Source of the DNA: Pseudomonas lurida
GTDB taxonomy: Bacteria; Pseudomonadota; Gammaproteobacteria; Pseudomonadales; Pseudomonadaceae
Reading direction: 5' to 3'
DNA length: 64,000 nt
Assembly: GCF_002563895.1 (NCBI RefSeq)
Contig: NZ_PDJB01000001.1
Coordinates: 1,037,501 to 1,101,500, forward strand
Positions 39,128-50,570 of the stretch are shown piece after piece (the first letter of the stretch is position 1; each line of letters starts with the position of its first letter). A program made the position numbers and the translations under genes. The notes under the pieces were generated by a model. The model was not told the origin of the DNA. It made no database searches and worked only from the letters and a program-made list of their open reading frames with translations.

Positions 39128-40492
39128 ATGAAAATAACCAAAAGTCTGTTGCACGTGGGTGTGCTTGGGCTGTCGATCCTGGCGAGCAACGTCATGGCGG
39201 CAGTCTCGGCGGATGAAGCCGCCAAGCTGGGCACGACCCTGACTCCGATGGGCGCCGAGATGGCCGGCAACGCCGCCGGCACCATTCCAAAATGGTCGCC
39301 GCTGCCAACCAACGCCGGTGCCGTCGATGCCCGTGGGTTCCTGGCCAACCCCTACGCCAGTGAACAACCGCAATTCACCATCACTGCGGCAAACGTCGAG
39401 CAGTACAAAGACAAGCTGGCGCCGGGGCAGTACGCGATGTTCAAGCGTTACCCGGAGACCTTCAAGATGCCGGTCTACCCGACCCATCGCGGCGCTACCG
39501 TGCCGGCCGATGTGTTTGCGGCCATCAAGAAGAACGCCACCACCACCAACCTGGTGTCTGGCGGCAACGGCCTGGAAAACTTTGAAACCGCCGTGCCGTT
39601 CCCGATTCCAAAAAGCGGCGTCGAGGTGATCTGGAACCACATCACCCGTTATCGCGGCGGCAGCGTGACCCGCCTGGTCACCCAGGCCACCCCGCAAACC
39701 AACGGCTCGTTCAGCCTGGTGTATTTCAAAGACCAGTTCGTGTTCCGCGACAAAATGAAAGACTTCGACCCGAAGAACCCGGGCAACGTGCTGTTCTACT
39801 TCAAGCAACAAGTGACCGCGCCAGCGCGCCTGGCCGGTGGTGTGCTGCTGGTGCACGAAACCCTGGACCAGGTGAAGGAGCCGCGTTCGGCGTGGGTCTA
39901 CAACGCCGGCCAGCGCCGCGTGCGTCGGGCGCCACAAGTGTCCTATGACGGCCCGGGTACCGCCGCCGACGGCCTGCGTACCTCCGACAACCTCGATATG
40001 TACAACGGTGCACCGGATCGCTACGACTGGAAGCTGGAAGGCAAGAAGGAGATCTACATCGCGTCCAACAGCTACAAGATCGACGATCCGAAGCTCAAAT
40101 ACGCCGACATCATCAAGGCCGGCCATATCAACCAGGACCTGGCTCGCTACGAGTTGCGCCGCGTCTGGCACGTCGTGGCCACCTTGAAGGAAGGCCAGCG
40201 CCACATCTACGCCAAGCGTGACTTCTTCATCGACGAAGACACTTGGCAAGCGGCGGTCATCGACCACTACGACGGCCGTGGCCAACTGTGGCGCGTCGCC
40301 GAAGCGCATGCCGAGAACTACTACGACAAACAAGTCCCGTGGTACGCCCTGGAAACTCTCTACGACCTGCAGTCCGGCCGCTACCTGGCCTTGGGCATGA
40401 AGAACGAAGAGAAGCAGGCGTATGACTTCGGCTTCACCGCCACCACCAGCGACTTCACCCCGGCGGCCCTGCGCCAGGATGGTGTCCGCTAA
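39128..40492 (+). CDS. DUF1329 periplasmic protein
   Basis: This 454-residue exported protein has signal peptide MKITKSLLHVGVLGLSILASNVMA and starts its mature part VSADEAAKLGTTLTPMGAEM, the usual DUF1329 opening. The body resembles LolA/LolB-like lipid-binding beta half-barrels (family knowledge, moderate certainty). No lipobox, so it is soluble in the periplasm. It lies 30 bases after the DUF1302 gene, and the two families almost always occur together, so a physical complex is likely. Confidence 0.88.
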   Translation: MKITKSLLHVGVLGLSILASNVMAAVSADEAAKLGTTLTPMGAEMAGNAAGTIPKWSPLPTNAGAVDARGFLANPYASEQPQFTITAANVEQYKDKLAPGQYAMFKRYPETFKMPVYPTHRGATVPADVFAAIKKNATTTNLVSGGNGLENFETAVPFPIPKSGVEVIWNHITRYRGGSVTRLVTQATPQTNGSFSLVYFKDQFVFRDKMKDFDPKNPGNVLFYFKQQVTAPARLAGGVLLVHETLDQVKEPRSAWVYNAGQRRVRRAPQVSYDGPGTAADGLRTSDNLDMYNGAPDRYDWKLEGKKEIYIASNSYKIDDPKLKYADIIKAGHINQDLARYELRRVWHVVATLKEGQRHIYAKRDFFIDEDTWQAAVIDHYDGRGQLWRVAEAHAENYYDKQVPWYALETLYDLQSGRYLALGMKNEEKQAYDFGFTATTSDFTPAALRQDGVR

Positions 40493-40507
40493 GCTGCACG
40501 CGTCACT

Positions 40508-40603
40508 CAATGTGGGAGGGGCTTGCCCCCGATAGCGGTGTGACAGTCAGCGCGTATTGACTGAGCCACCTCTATCGGGAGCAAGTGCCCTCCCATTTTT
40601 GTT
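40508..40603. repeat. REPIN-like inverted pair
   Basis: GTGGGAGGGGCTTGCCCCCGATAG (40511-40534) and CTATCGGGAGCAAGTGCCCTCCCA (40571-40594) form an imperfect palindrome. It separates the DUF1329 gene from the regulator gene. Confidence 0.7.
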
Positions 40604-40637
40604 TGTCGCGATATGTCTTGTCTCAGTTCTTTTTCAG

Positions 40638-40684
40638 GCAAATCCTGCAAAGATCTACAAACCTGCCGCTTTTACCGCTAGTCT
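40638..40684 (+). promoter_or_regulatory. Putative operator and -10 of the luxR-type gene
   Basis: GCAAATC at 40638-40644 starts 41 bases before TAGTCT (40679-40684), a weak -10. The predicted start near 40691 would leave about 40 bases of leader before the ATG at 40731. It suggests autoregulation. Confidence 0.4.
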
Positions 40685-40730
40685 GCGGACATCTGCAATG
40701 CCGACAACAGCCTTCTACAAGAGCCCGGCG

Positions 40731-43460
40731 ATGACTGATCTGTCCCGAATCCAAGGGCCTGCCAGTGCGGTAATCCCAACCCTGGAAGGTCGCTTCTACA
40801 GGCCACCCCTACCTGACGGCTATGTGCTGCGTCCACGCCTGTGCGAACGCCTGAGTGCCGGCCTGGAAGGGCGGTTGTTGCTGGTCAGCGCACCGGCGGG
40901 GTTCGGCAAGAGTTCGTTGGCGGTGGAGTTCTGCCAGAGCCTGCCGGCGCATTGGCAAAGCCTGTGGCTGGGCCTGAGCCCTCGGGACAACGACCCTGGG
41001 CGTTTCCTCGAGCGCCTGCTCGACGGTTTGCAGCAATTCTTCCCGCAAATTGGCGCCCAATCGTTGGGCCTGCTGAAAATGCGCCAGCGTCACCAACCCT
41101 TTGCCTTCGAAGAATGGCTGGATGGCCTGCTCGATGAGCTGACCGTGCACCTGTCTACCCGCGCCCCCCTGTTGCTGGTGCTGGATGACTACCATCTGGC
41201 CCAGGGGCCGGTGCTCGACCGCTGCCTGCAGTTTTTCCTCAACCATCTGCCCGACGGCCTGGTGGTGCTGGTCACCAGCCGCCAACGCCCGGACTGGCAT
41301 CTGGCACGGTTGCGGTTGTCGCGTCACCTGCTGGAGCTGCATGAGCAGGACCTGCGCCTGACGCACGGCGAATCGCTGGCAGTGCTGGATCGCCACAGCA
41401 GCTCGTTGCGCGGCGAAGCCCTCGATAACCTGATCCGCCGAAGCGAAGGCTGGGTCGCCGGGCTGCGTTTCTGGTTGCTGGCCGCCTCCGAAGCCGGCAG
41501 TGACGGCGCCTTGCCACAGAGCCTGCACGGCGGCGAAGGGCTGATTCGCGATTACTTGCTGGAAGAAGTCATCGACTGCCTGCCGGCCGAAGTCCAGGCG
41601 TTTCTGTACGACACGGCCCCGCAGGATCGTTTTTGCAGCGAACTCTGCGACGCGGTGCGTGAGGCCCATGACAGCGCCGACATCCTGCGCTACCTGCAAG
41701 CTCACCAAGTGTTCCTGGTGCCCCTGGACGAGCAGGGCCATTGGTACCGTTATCACCACCTGTTTTCCGACCTGCTGCGCACCCGTCGAGCCAGCAGTAA
41801 TGTACTGCCGGCGGCCAGCCTGCACCTGCGCGCGTGCCGCTGGTTCAATGCCCAGGGCTTGATCGATGAGGCGGTGGAGCAAGCATTGCGCGCCGGCCAC
41901 CTGGATGTCGCGGCCAACCTGGTGCAGAACCTGTCCGAAGAACAGCTGTTGGCCGAGCAGAATGTCGGCATGCTGCTGCGCTGGAAAATGGACTTGCCCG
42001 ACAGCCTGCTGATCAGTACGCCGCGCTTGATCGTGCTCTACAGCTGGGCGCTGGGCCTGGCCTGCCAGTTGGATGCGGCCGAAGAACTGTCCAGCTACCT
42101 CAGCCGCTTCCTGCCGGCACCGTCGGCCACCGCGCAAAAGTCGATGTTGGCCCAATGGCTGGCGTTGAGCGGCATCATCGCCCGGGGCCGGGGGGACCGC
42201 GAACTGACCCAGCGCTATTGCAGCGAAGCCTTGGAAAGCTTGCCGCAACGGCGTTATGGCCAGCGGTTGATGTGCCTGTCGACCTTGTCCAACCTGGCCA
42301 TTGTCGATGCCGACCTGTGGCGTGCGCGTGGCTTGAATCGCGAGTCCCTGGAGCTGGCGCAACGCGTCGGCAACCCATTGTTCGAGGCCTTGGCCCATTA
42401 CGACCGGGCACGGGTGCTGCAGGCGCGCGGTGAAATCCTGCGTTCCCTGGATGAAGTGCGCCAGGGCCTGCAGCGCCTGCACGGGCTGGCGCCCCAGCGC
42501 TTGTACGCGGTGCGTGCGCGCTTGTCGCTCTATGAAGGTTATTTGCTGCTGGTGCGGTTCCAGCCCGAAGCCGGGCTTACCCGTTTGCGCGCCGGCCTTG
42601 CCGAAGCCCGTGCTTGCCGCGACATCAGCGTGTTGATCGGCCATTGTGTGATCGCCAGTTTCGAAGGGCGCCGGGGCGAGTTCGCCAAGGCCTTTGCCGA
42701 ACTCGCCGAGGCCGAGCGCCTCATGCATATCTGGGACGTGCCGCCGATCTACTACCTGGCGATGATCACCCTGATCAAATGCGAACTGTGGCTGGCCCAG
42801 GGCCGTACCGACCTGGCCGACGCCTGGCTGACCCGCCTGGGGCAGACCTACAACGGTGAGCATGCCGCCGCCGCACCGGAATTCCACCCGCACCTGCCGC
42901 AGCACATCGGGCTGCAGCAGGCAGCGCTGGATGCTACTCGCCATCAACCCGCCGCGGCGTTGCAACGCCTCGAAGAACTAGCACAACAGGCCCATAACGA
43001 CGGGCGCCAGATGATCGCCCTCATGGCCCTGACGCAACAGGCGCAGTTGCTGCTGGAAGGCGGCCAGGAAGCCAAGGCGCGTCCGGTACTGGCCCAGGCA
43101 CTTGAGGCGGGCGCCGGTGGCGCGTTGCAACCCTTCCAGCGTTTGCTGGAAACCCACCCGGAGTGGATGCGCGAGCAGCTCGCCAAGGACCCCCATGGCC
43201 TGCTGAACCAGAGCCTGCTGGCGCTGTTGCCGGCGGTCGTGGTGGCGGAGATTGCGTCGACCCACGAAACCCTGAGCACGCGCGAGCTGGCGGTACTGCA
43301 ACTGATCGCTCAGGGCTGTTCCAACCAGGAGATCAGTAACCGGCTGTTCATCTCTTTACATACGGTCAAGACCCACGCGAGCCATATCAACAGCAAGTTG
43401 GGTGTCGAACGACGTACGCAAGCGGTGGCGCGGGCGCAGGAGTTGAGGCTGATTGGTTAA
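40731..43460 (+). CDS. MalT-like LuxR family transcriptional regulator
   Basis: This 909-residue STAND-type activator has an ATP-binding N-terminal domain with Walker A APAGFGKSS at 54-62, a long TPR-like helical sensor, and a C-terminal LuxR HTH (LSTRELAVLQLIAQGCSNQEISNRL..) in the last 60 residues. Such proteins bind an inducer and ATP to oligomerise on repeated sites. I chose the ATG at 40731; an ATG at 40698 would put the start almost on the predicted transcription start. By position it controls the lipid-use island. Confidence 0.9.
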   Translation: MTDLSRIQGPASAVIPTLEGRFYRPPLPDGYVLRPRLCERLSAGLEGRLLLVSAPAGFGKSSLAVEFCQSLPAHWQSLWLGLSPRDNDPGRFLERLLDGLQQFFPQIGAQSLGLLKMRQRHQPFAFEEWLDGLLDELTVHLSTRAPLLLVLDDYHLAQGPVLDRCLQFFLNHLPDGLVVLVTSRQRPDWHLARLRLSRHLLELHEQDLRLTHGESLAVLDRHSSSLRGEALDNLIRRSEGWVAGLRFWLLAASEAGSDGALPQSLHGGEGLIRDYLLEEVIDCLPAEVQAFLYDTAPQDRFCSELCDAVREAHDSADILRYLQAHQVFLVPLDEQGHWYRYHHLFSDLLRTRRASSNVLPAASLHLRACRWFNAQGLIDEAVEQALRAGHLDVAANLVQNLSEEQLLAEQNVGMLLRWKMDLPDSLLISTPRLIVLYSWALGLACQLDAAEELSSYLSRFLPAPSATAQKSMLAQWLALSGIIARGRGDRELTQRYCSEALESLPQRRYGQRLMCLSTLSNLAIVDADLWRARGLNRESLELAQRVGNPLFEALAHYDRARVLQARGEILRSLDEVRQGLQRLHGLAPQRLYAVRARLSLYEGYLLLVRFQPEAGLTRLRAGLAEARACRDISVLIGHCVIASFEGRRGEFAKAFAELAEAERLMHIWDVPPIYYLAMITLIKCELWLAQGRTDLADAWLTRLGQTYNGEHAAAAPEFHPHLPQHIGLQQAALDATRHQPAAALQRLEELAQQAHNDGRQMIALMALTQQAQLLLEGGQEAKARPVLAQALEAGAGGALQPFQRLLETHPEWMREQLAKDPHGLLNQSLLALLPAVVVAEIASTHETLSTRELAVLQLIAQGCSNQEISNRLFISLHTVKTHASHINSKLGVERRTQAVARAQELRLIG

Positions 43461-43920
43461 GCCTGGGCTGTTGCGAAAGCCGCAGCCATGCAGCCTTGTT
43501 CTCGGGGTGAACCACCCGCTACTTCAGCCACGGTCCGCCAGTGGCTCACCGAAAGGCGCGGTCCATTGCCTGGCTCCAGGATAAGGCCCTGATTGCGCAA
43601 GTGTCGTCGGTGGTTGAAACCGAGATATTGAAGACGCTGCGTGTCCACAGTTCCTGCAGATCCCGCTCGGTATTCGAGCCGTTGCGCATCAGCACTTCTG
43701 CCAGCTCCATGTAGCGGGCTCCTGAACTCGCGTCGTCATCGTCGACCCGGCCAGGAGGGGCATGGCGCCAGCACGAAAGAGGTGACGGGCGCCCAGCAAT
43801 TAGTCTGACTCGCCGAGCTGAGTGTTCGCGTCATATAACCCGTCGTGTAGGTCGCGTTCCAGGCGTCGCTTCATCAAATTATAGTTTAATTGCATTTAGT
43901 ACGACTCAGAGACTCCTCCC
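43461..43920. other. Intergenic region with a possible 54-codon minus-strand ORF
   Basis: The 460 bases between the regulator and the MBL gene contain a minus-strand frame 43710 to 43546 (MELAEVLMRNGSNTERDLQ..) with AGGAG eight bases upstream. The next frame downstream continues as LGFNHRRHLRNQGLILEPG, so this may be a frameshifted remnant. I do not recognise it. AT-rich DNA at 43872-43905 with TATAGT may be the MBL promoter. Confidence 0.35.
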
Positions 43921-44565
43921 ATGACGCTAACGCCCCCCACGCTCATTCGCGAAACCTTCCCCGTCGGCCCGTTGCAGTGCAACTGCACCATCATCGGCGA
44001 CCCCATTAGCAAGCAAGCCATCGTCGTCGATCCGGGCGGCAACCATGAACTTATCCTGGCGCGGCTCGATGCCCTGGGGCTCAAGGTGGTGAGCATCATC
44101 CACACCCATGCCCACCTGGATCACTTCCTGGCGTCTGGCCAGTTGAAAGAGAAGACCGGCGCCACGTTGCACCTGCACAAAGAGGATCAATTCCTTTGGG
44201 ATAACCTGGAAATGCAGTGCCAGATGTTTCGTGTGCCCTATACCCCGGTGCCTGCCCCGGACCGCTGGCTGGAAGATGATGAAGAGCTGGCGTGCGGCTG
44301 CGGCGTGGCGTTGCACACGCCGGGGCATACGCCGGGTTCGATGAGCTTCTGGTTTGCCGATGCCAAGCTGCTGATTGCCGGCGATACACTGTTCCGTCGA
44401 GGCGTGGGGCGTACGGATCTATGGGGCGGCGACCAGGCCACCATCGTGCGTTCGATCAAGCAGCGTCTGTATACCCTGGACGAGGGCGCGACCGTGGTCA
44501 CCGGTCACGGGCCGGACACCCGCTTGGGTGATGAAATGCGTGAGAATCCTTTCGTGCGGGCGTGA
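43921..44565 (+). CDS. MBL-fold hydrolase (glyoxalase II-like)
   Basis: This 214-residue metallo-beta-lactamase-fold enzyme has the metal motif HTHAHLDH at 61-68, a GHTPGSM histidine at about 137, AGDTLF at about 157 and GHGPDT near the end. It probably hydrolyses a thioester, as glyoxalase II-like proteins do, but substrate-binding residues are not diagnostic. No signal peptide. The ribosome site is weak. Confidence 0.88.
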   Translation: MTLTPPTLIRETFPVGPLQCNCTIIGDPISKQAIVVDPGGNHELILARLDALGLKVVSIIHTHAHLDHFLASGQLKEKTGATLHLHKEDQFLWDNLEMQCQMFRVPYTPVPAPDRWLEDDEELACGCGVALHTPGHTPGSMSFWFADAKLLIAGDTLFRRGVGRTDLWGGDQATIVRSIKQRLYTLDEGATVVTGHGPDTRLGDEMRENPFVRA

Positions 44566-44758
44566 AGGAATAATGGCTGGGGAGGGGCTTTTGCCTGGCA
44601 GGCAAACGTTGTAGCAAAAAACTCAGGTCGTGTTCAGCGAGCGTCTGCTACGGTTTCTGTAGCCACGGAATTTTTACCGTTTATCGCGTTCCAAACTCGG
44701 CACAGGTCCATTGCCAATGTCCTTTGCACCATAGAATGCAAAAGTAGGAGCTCCCTTC

Positions 44759-45532
44759 ATGTTCACTTCGCGTCGTCTGCTTGTTGTCGCTACCTGCGTA
44801 GCTTTGTTGTCCGGCTGCGCATCCCCTAACCCTTATGACGGCAGCAGCCAGGGGCAGGCAAGTAATGAGTCCGGCGGGATGAGCAAGACCGCCAAGTACG
44901 GTGGGCTGGGTGCCCTCGCTGGTGCCTTGGCCGGCGCGGCCATCGATCACAACAACCGTGGCAAGGGCGCACTGATCGGTGCCGTCGTTGCGGGTGCTGG
45001 CGCTGCCGGCTATGGCTACTACGCCGACCAGCAGGAAAAGAAACTGCGTGAAAGCATGGCCAATACCGGTGTTGAAGTTCAGCGCCAGGGCGATCAGATC
45101 AAGCTGATCATGCCGGGCAACATCACCTTCGCGACCAACTCCGATGCGATCTCCAGCAGCTTCTACCAGCCACTGAACAACTTGGCCAACTCCCTCAAGC
45201 AGTTCAACCAGAACACCATCCAGATCGTCGGTTACACCGACAGCACGGGTAGCCGCCAGTTGAACATGGACCTGTCCCAGCGTCGTGCGCAGAGCGTGGC
45301 CAACTACCTGACTTCCCAGGGCGTCAACGGTGCCAACCTGAGCGCCCGTGGCGCCGGGCCGGATAACCCGATTGCCAGCAACGCCGACGTCAACGGCCGT
45401 GCGCAGAACCGTCGTGTGGAAGTGAACCTCGGTCCGATCCCGGGCCAGCAGTACGGCCAGCCAGGCGCCCAGCAACAGGCGCCGCAACAGAACAACCAGT
45501 TCCAGGGCAACCCGTACTCCCAGTACCAGTAA
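44759..45532 (+). CDS. OmpA-like lipoprotein with glycine-zipper region
   Basis: This 257-residue protein has lipobox LSGC (Cys20), a Gly/Ala-rich glycine-zipper segment (GGLGALAGALAGAAIDH.. to GAGAAGYGYYAD, about 43-90), and a C-terminal OmpA domain binding peptidoglycan (GYTDSTGSRQLN.., LSQRRAQSVANYL). The tail is Gln- and Pro-rich. It resembles YiaD and probably tethers the outer membrane to the cell wall. GGAG lies about ten bases upstream. Confidence 0.92.
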   Translation: MFTSRRLLVVATCVALLSGCASPNPYDGSSQGQASNESGGMSKTAKYGGLGALAGALAGAAIDHNNRGKGALIGAVVAGAGAAGYGYYADQQEKKLRESMANTGVEVQRQGDQIKLIMPGNITFATNSDAISSSFYQPLNNLANSLKQFNQNTIQIVGYTDSTGSRQLNMDLSQRRAQSVANYLTSQGVNGANLSARGAGPDNPIASNADVNGRAQNRRVEVNLGPIPGQQYGQPGAQQQAPQQNNQFQGNPYSQYQ

Positions 45533-45544
45533 ATATTCGTTCAT

Positions 45545-45576
45545 AAAAAAGGGCGCCGTAAGGCGCCCTTTTTTAT
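45545..45576. terminator. Bidirectional rho-independent terminator
   Basis: AAAAAAGGGCGCC and GGCGCCCTTTTTT form a perfect stem around GTAA between the convergent OmpA-like and dolP genes. Confidence 0.93.
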
Positions 45577-45590
45577 GGCTGTCGGTTACA

Positions 45591-47225
<1,635 letters not shown>

Positions 47226-47226
<1 letters not shown>

Positions 47227-49037
47227 CAGCGCGGGGTGTCTGGCAGGCGTTGGACCTCACCGCCGACAAACTTGGCCCAAGGCATCTGGCGATCTACGCG
47301 TTGGTTGTTGCTGATGCCCAGGTTGCCCGACAGACCGTCGACACGGGTATCCGGCAGGGCCTTGAGTTGCCCCAGGCGTGGCGCCAGGCGGTAGGCATCG
47401 ACGCCCATCGCGTAGAGGCGGCCGAGGCTGCCATTGGCTTGCGGCCATTGTGCGGCAACCTGGTTGCGCAGTGGGTCAGTGGTGTTGAGCAGCCAAGGGG
47501 TTTCGCAGAACATCACGTTGGTCATGTCCAGGTACTGGTTCTTGTCGCCGCTGGCACTGAACACGTGGGACGTGGCGTACACCGGTACATCGCCGGCGTA
47601 TTGGAAGTTCAGTGTCGGCTTGATCTGCTGGGCCAGTTGCGGGGTGACGGCCAGGAAGATGAACTCGATGTCCTGGCGACGCGACGGCTGCGCGGCTACG
47701 TCGGTGCCAACGGTGCTTTGCAGGCTCTTGGCGCGGCCTTCGCTTTTACGCAGTTGGAACAGGTCGGCAATCTGCTGGGCGAGGGCAACCGGCTGGTCGA
47801 CATACTCGACACCCACAACCGTACCGCCATTGGCTTCCCAGTCCTGGCGGAACGCCTTGTAGACGCGCTCGCCCCATTCGCCACGAGGCACCATCGCCGC
47901 AGCGCGATGCAGGCCGTCGGCACGGGCGCGGCGCGATACTTCGCGAGCTTCGTCTTCTGCGGCCAGGCCGAACTGGAACAGTTGCGCCGGGCCTTGATCC
48001 GTCTCGCTGTAGTTGAGCGCGAGGGTGGTGATTGGCAATTGCGGGCGCGCGCTGAGTTGCTTGACCAGCGGTTTTTCCAGCGGGCCGACCACCAGTTGCA
48101 CGCCGGCGGCCTGGGCCTTGGCGTAGAAATCATCGAGGGAGGTCAAGCGCGAGCTGTCATAGAACTCGATCACTGGCGGCTTCTGCCCGGCTTGTTCAGC
48201 CTGGTAGTGCGCGGCCATGAAACCTTCGCGCAGCGCTTTGCCGACGGAGGCCAGAGGGCCATCCTGCGGCAGCAGCAGGGCGATCTTGTTCAGGGGCTGG
48301 CTGGCCAGTTCCTTGAGTTTGGTCAACGGCGTTGGCAGTTCCACGGCAGCCGGATGGCCCGGGTTCTGCGCGCGCCAGGTGTCGATGGCCGCTTGTTGTT
48401 GCTCCAGCGTGCCGGCGCCCTTGACCGACTGGGCCAGGGTGATCCAGCCGTCCAGCACCGGGTTGCCGCTGGCCTGTAGCTGTTCGGCCGGCAGGGCGGC
48501 AATCAGTACCCAGATGGCTTCGTGGTTGTTTTTGGCGGCATCGCCGGTGAGCAGCGGCGCCATGGCGACGCGTTCACGCGCGGCAGCCAGGGTCTGGCCA
48601 TCGGCTTCATAAGCACGTGCGTGCACACTGCCGGTTCGGAGCTGCTGTTCAGGCGGCAGGTCCTTCAGGCTTTGCAGGCTCGGGTGGTTGAGGGCAGCCA
48701 GCGCCGCCTTGGGCTGGTTGCGCGCCATGGCCAGTTCGGCGGCCAGGGTGCTGGCAAAGACTTGCGCGGCTGGCTTGAGGACGTCCAGGGGCACTTGCGC
48801 AAGAATCTGCGACGAGCGACCAGGGTTGTTCTGCTTGTAGGCCATGTCTGCCGCACTCAGGCGCAGCAATGCGGCCTTTTCTGGCGTCTTGGCGGTAGTC
48901 GCCTGTTCGAGCAGTTGCTCGATACTGGCGTCCGGGGTCCGTGGAAGGTCGCCAAGGCTGGACGAGGGCGAGCTGGCGCACGCGGCCAGCAAGGCAGCGA
49001 GGCAGAGGGCGGAGAGCAGCCGCAGGCAAGCGATCAT
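47226..49037 (-). CDS. lpoA: Penicillin-binding protein activator LpoA
   Basis: This 603-residue outer-membrane lipoprotein has lipobox LAAC (Cys20), a TPR-like N-terminal domain, and a C-terminal periplasmic-binding-protein fold (NKIALLLPQDGPLASVGKALREGFMA..). It reaches through the cell wall to stimulate PBP1a. The ATG at 49037 is chosen since it opens the lipoprotein signal; eight codons upstream are in frame but unlikely. Confidence 0.93.
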
Positions 49038-49246
49038 GTAAGTGTTCCTGATACCGATCAAATTAGCGTGGAATTGTACCCAAGCACTGGCCCAGGCGCG
49101 ATGTTACTGGCGTGAAACCGTCGATTTAGGTCGTGCAAATGTTGCAGGTGGCTATCAGCGGCCTGAAAGGCATCGGCCGTGATGGCATATTTTCAAGGCG
49201 CCTACGCGCTACAATGTCGCTTTTGCCAACCATCGAGGTGTGCGTT

Positions 49247-50119
49247 TTGACTGCTCCAGGTCCTTTGAATTCCACTGCAGGCTCGCTTTTTGTCGTGGCG
49301 ACGCCCATTGGCAACCTGGACGACATCAGTGCCCGGGCATTGAAGGTGTTGCGCGAGGTTAAATTGATCGCGGCTGAAGACACGCGGCACTCCCAGCGTT
49401 TGATGCAGCATTTTGGTATCAGCACGCCATTAGCGGCCTGCCATGAACACAACGAGCGCGAAGAAGGCAGCCGTTTTATCGTGCGCCTGCAGGCTGGCGA
49501 CGATGTGGCGCTGATCTCCGATGCGGGCACGCCCCTTATCTCCGACCCTGGCTACCATCTGGTGCGCCAGGCGCGGGCCGCTGGTATCAATGTAGTGCCA
49601 GTTCCGGGAGCGTGCGCGCTGATCGCTGCATTGTCGGCGGCGGGCTTGCCGTCCGACCGTTTTATCTTTGAGGGTTTTCTGCCGGCCAAGGCCGTGGGGC
49701 GACGTGCGCGCCTGCAAGCGCTGAAGGAAGAACCGCGCACCTTGATCTTCTATGAAGCCCCGCATCGCATCCTTGAGTGCCTGCAGGACATGGAGCTGGT
49801 ATTTGGCGGCGAACGCCTGGCACTGCTGGCCCGTGAGCTGACCAAGACCTTCGAAACCCTCAAGGGCCTGCCGCTGGAGGAGCTGCGCGCATTTGTCGAA
49901 GGCGACAGCAATCAGCAGCGCGGCGAGTGTGTGGTGCTGGTGGCGGGCTGGACGGCGCCTGAGGATGAAGATGCGGTTGGCAGCGAGGCCATGCGCATCC
50001 TCGACCTGTTGCTCAAGGAGATGCCGCTCAAGCGTGCGGCGGCCCTGGCGGCGGAAATCACTGGCGTGCGCAAGAACCTCTTATATCAAGCTGCGCTGGA
50101 TAAACAGAAAGGCGAATAG
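49247..50119 (+). CDS. rsmI: 16S rRNA 2'-O-ribose C1402 methyltransferase RsmI
   Basis: This 290-residue SAM enzyme of the tetrapyrrole-methylase fold has SLFVVATPIGNLDD near the N-terminus and the family motifs GTPLISDPGYHLV and VPGACALIAALSAAGL. I chose TTG at 49247 because GAGG lies eight bases upstream and the protein then starts with TAPGPLNS as in relatives; a GTG at 49238 is the alternative. Divergent from lpoA, as in E. coli. Confidence 0.92.
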   Translation: MTAPGPLNSTAGSLFVVATPIGNLDDISARALKVLREVKLIAAEDTRHSQRLMQHFGISTPLAACHEHNEREEGSRFIVRLQAGDDVALISDAGTPLISDPGYHLVRQARAAGINVVPVPGACALIAALSAAGLPSDRFIFEGFLPAKAVGRRARLQALKEEPRTLIFYEAPHRILECLQDMELVFGGERLALLARELTKTFETLKGLPLEELRAFVEGDSNQQRGECVVLVAGWTAPEDEDAVGSEAMRILDLLLKEMPLKRAAALAAEITGVRKNLLYQAALDKQKGE

Positions 50120-50212
50120 TTCCGGGGTCTAAGCTGTATTCCGTCTGAACGTGATGGCAATTCTGAACTTTTATTACTTGTCCTAAGTCCGCCGTGCCGT
50201 TAACCTGCGCGG

Positions 50213-50570
50213 CGGAGAGTCGATTGGACAGTCGCTGCCCTCTATGAAAATTAGGGGGGGGAGGAAAGTCCGGGCTCCATAGGGCGAAGTGCCAGGTAAT
50301 GCCTGGGAGGCGTGAGCCTACGGAAAGTGCCACAGAAAATAACCGCCTAAGCACTTCGGTGCCGGTAAGGGTGAAAAGGTGCGGTAAGAGCGCACCGCAC
50401 GACTGGCAACAGTTCGTGGCTAGGTAAACCCCACTTGGAGCAAGACCAAATAGGGTCCCAAGGCGTGGCCCGCGCTGGGACCGGGTAGGTTGCTAAAGAT
50501 GTCCAGTGATGGCCATCGTAGACGAATGACTGTTCAAGACAGAACCCGGCTTATAGATCGACTCTCCACC
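50213..50570 (+). ncRNA. rnpB: RNase P RNA, bacterial type A
   Basis: The sequence has the universally conserved RNase P blocks: GAGGAAAGTCCGGGCTCCATAGGGCGA near the 5' third, GGTAAGGGTGAAAAGGTGCGGTAAGAGCGCACCG in the middle, and AGACAGAACCCGGCTTATAGATCGACTCT at the 3' end, whose ATCGACTCT pairs with the 5' AGAGTCGAT to close P1. RNase P removes 5' leaders of tRNA precursors. The ends are set by P1; a T-rich tail follows. Confidence 0.96.
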
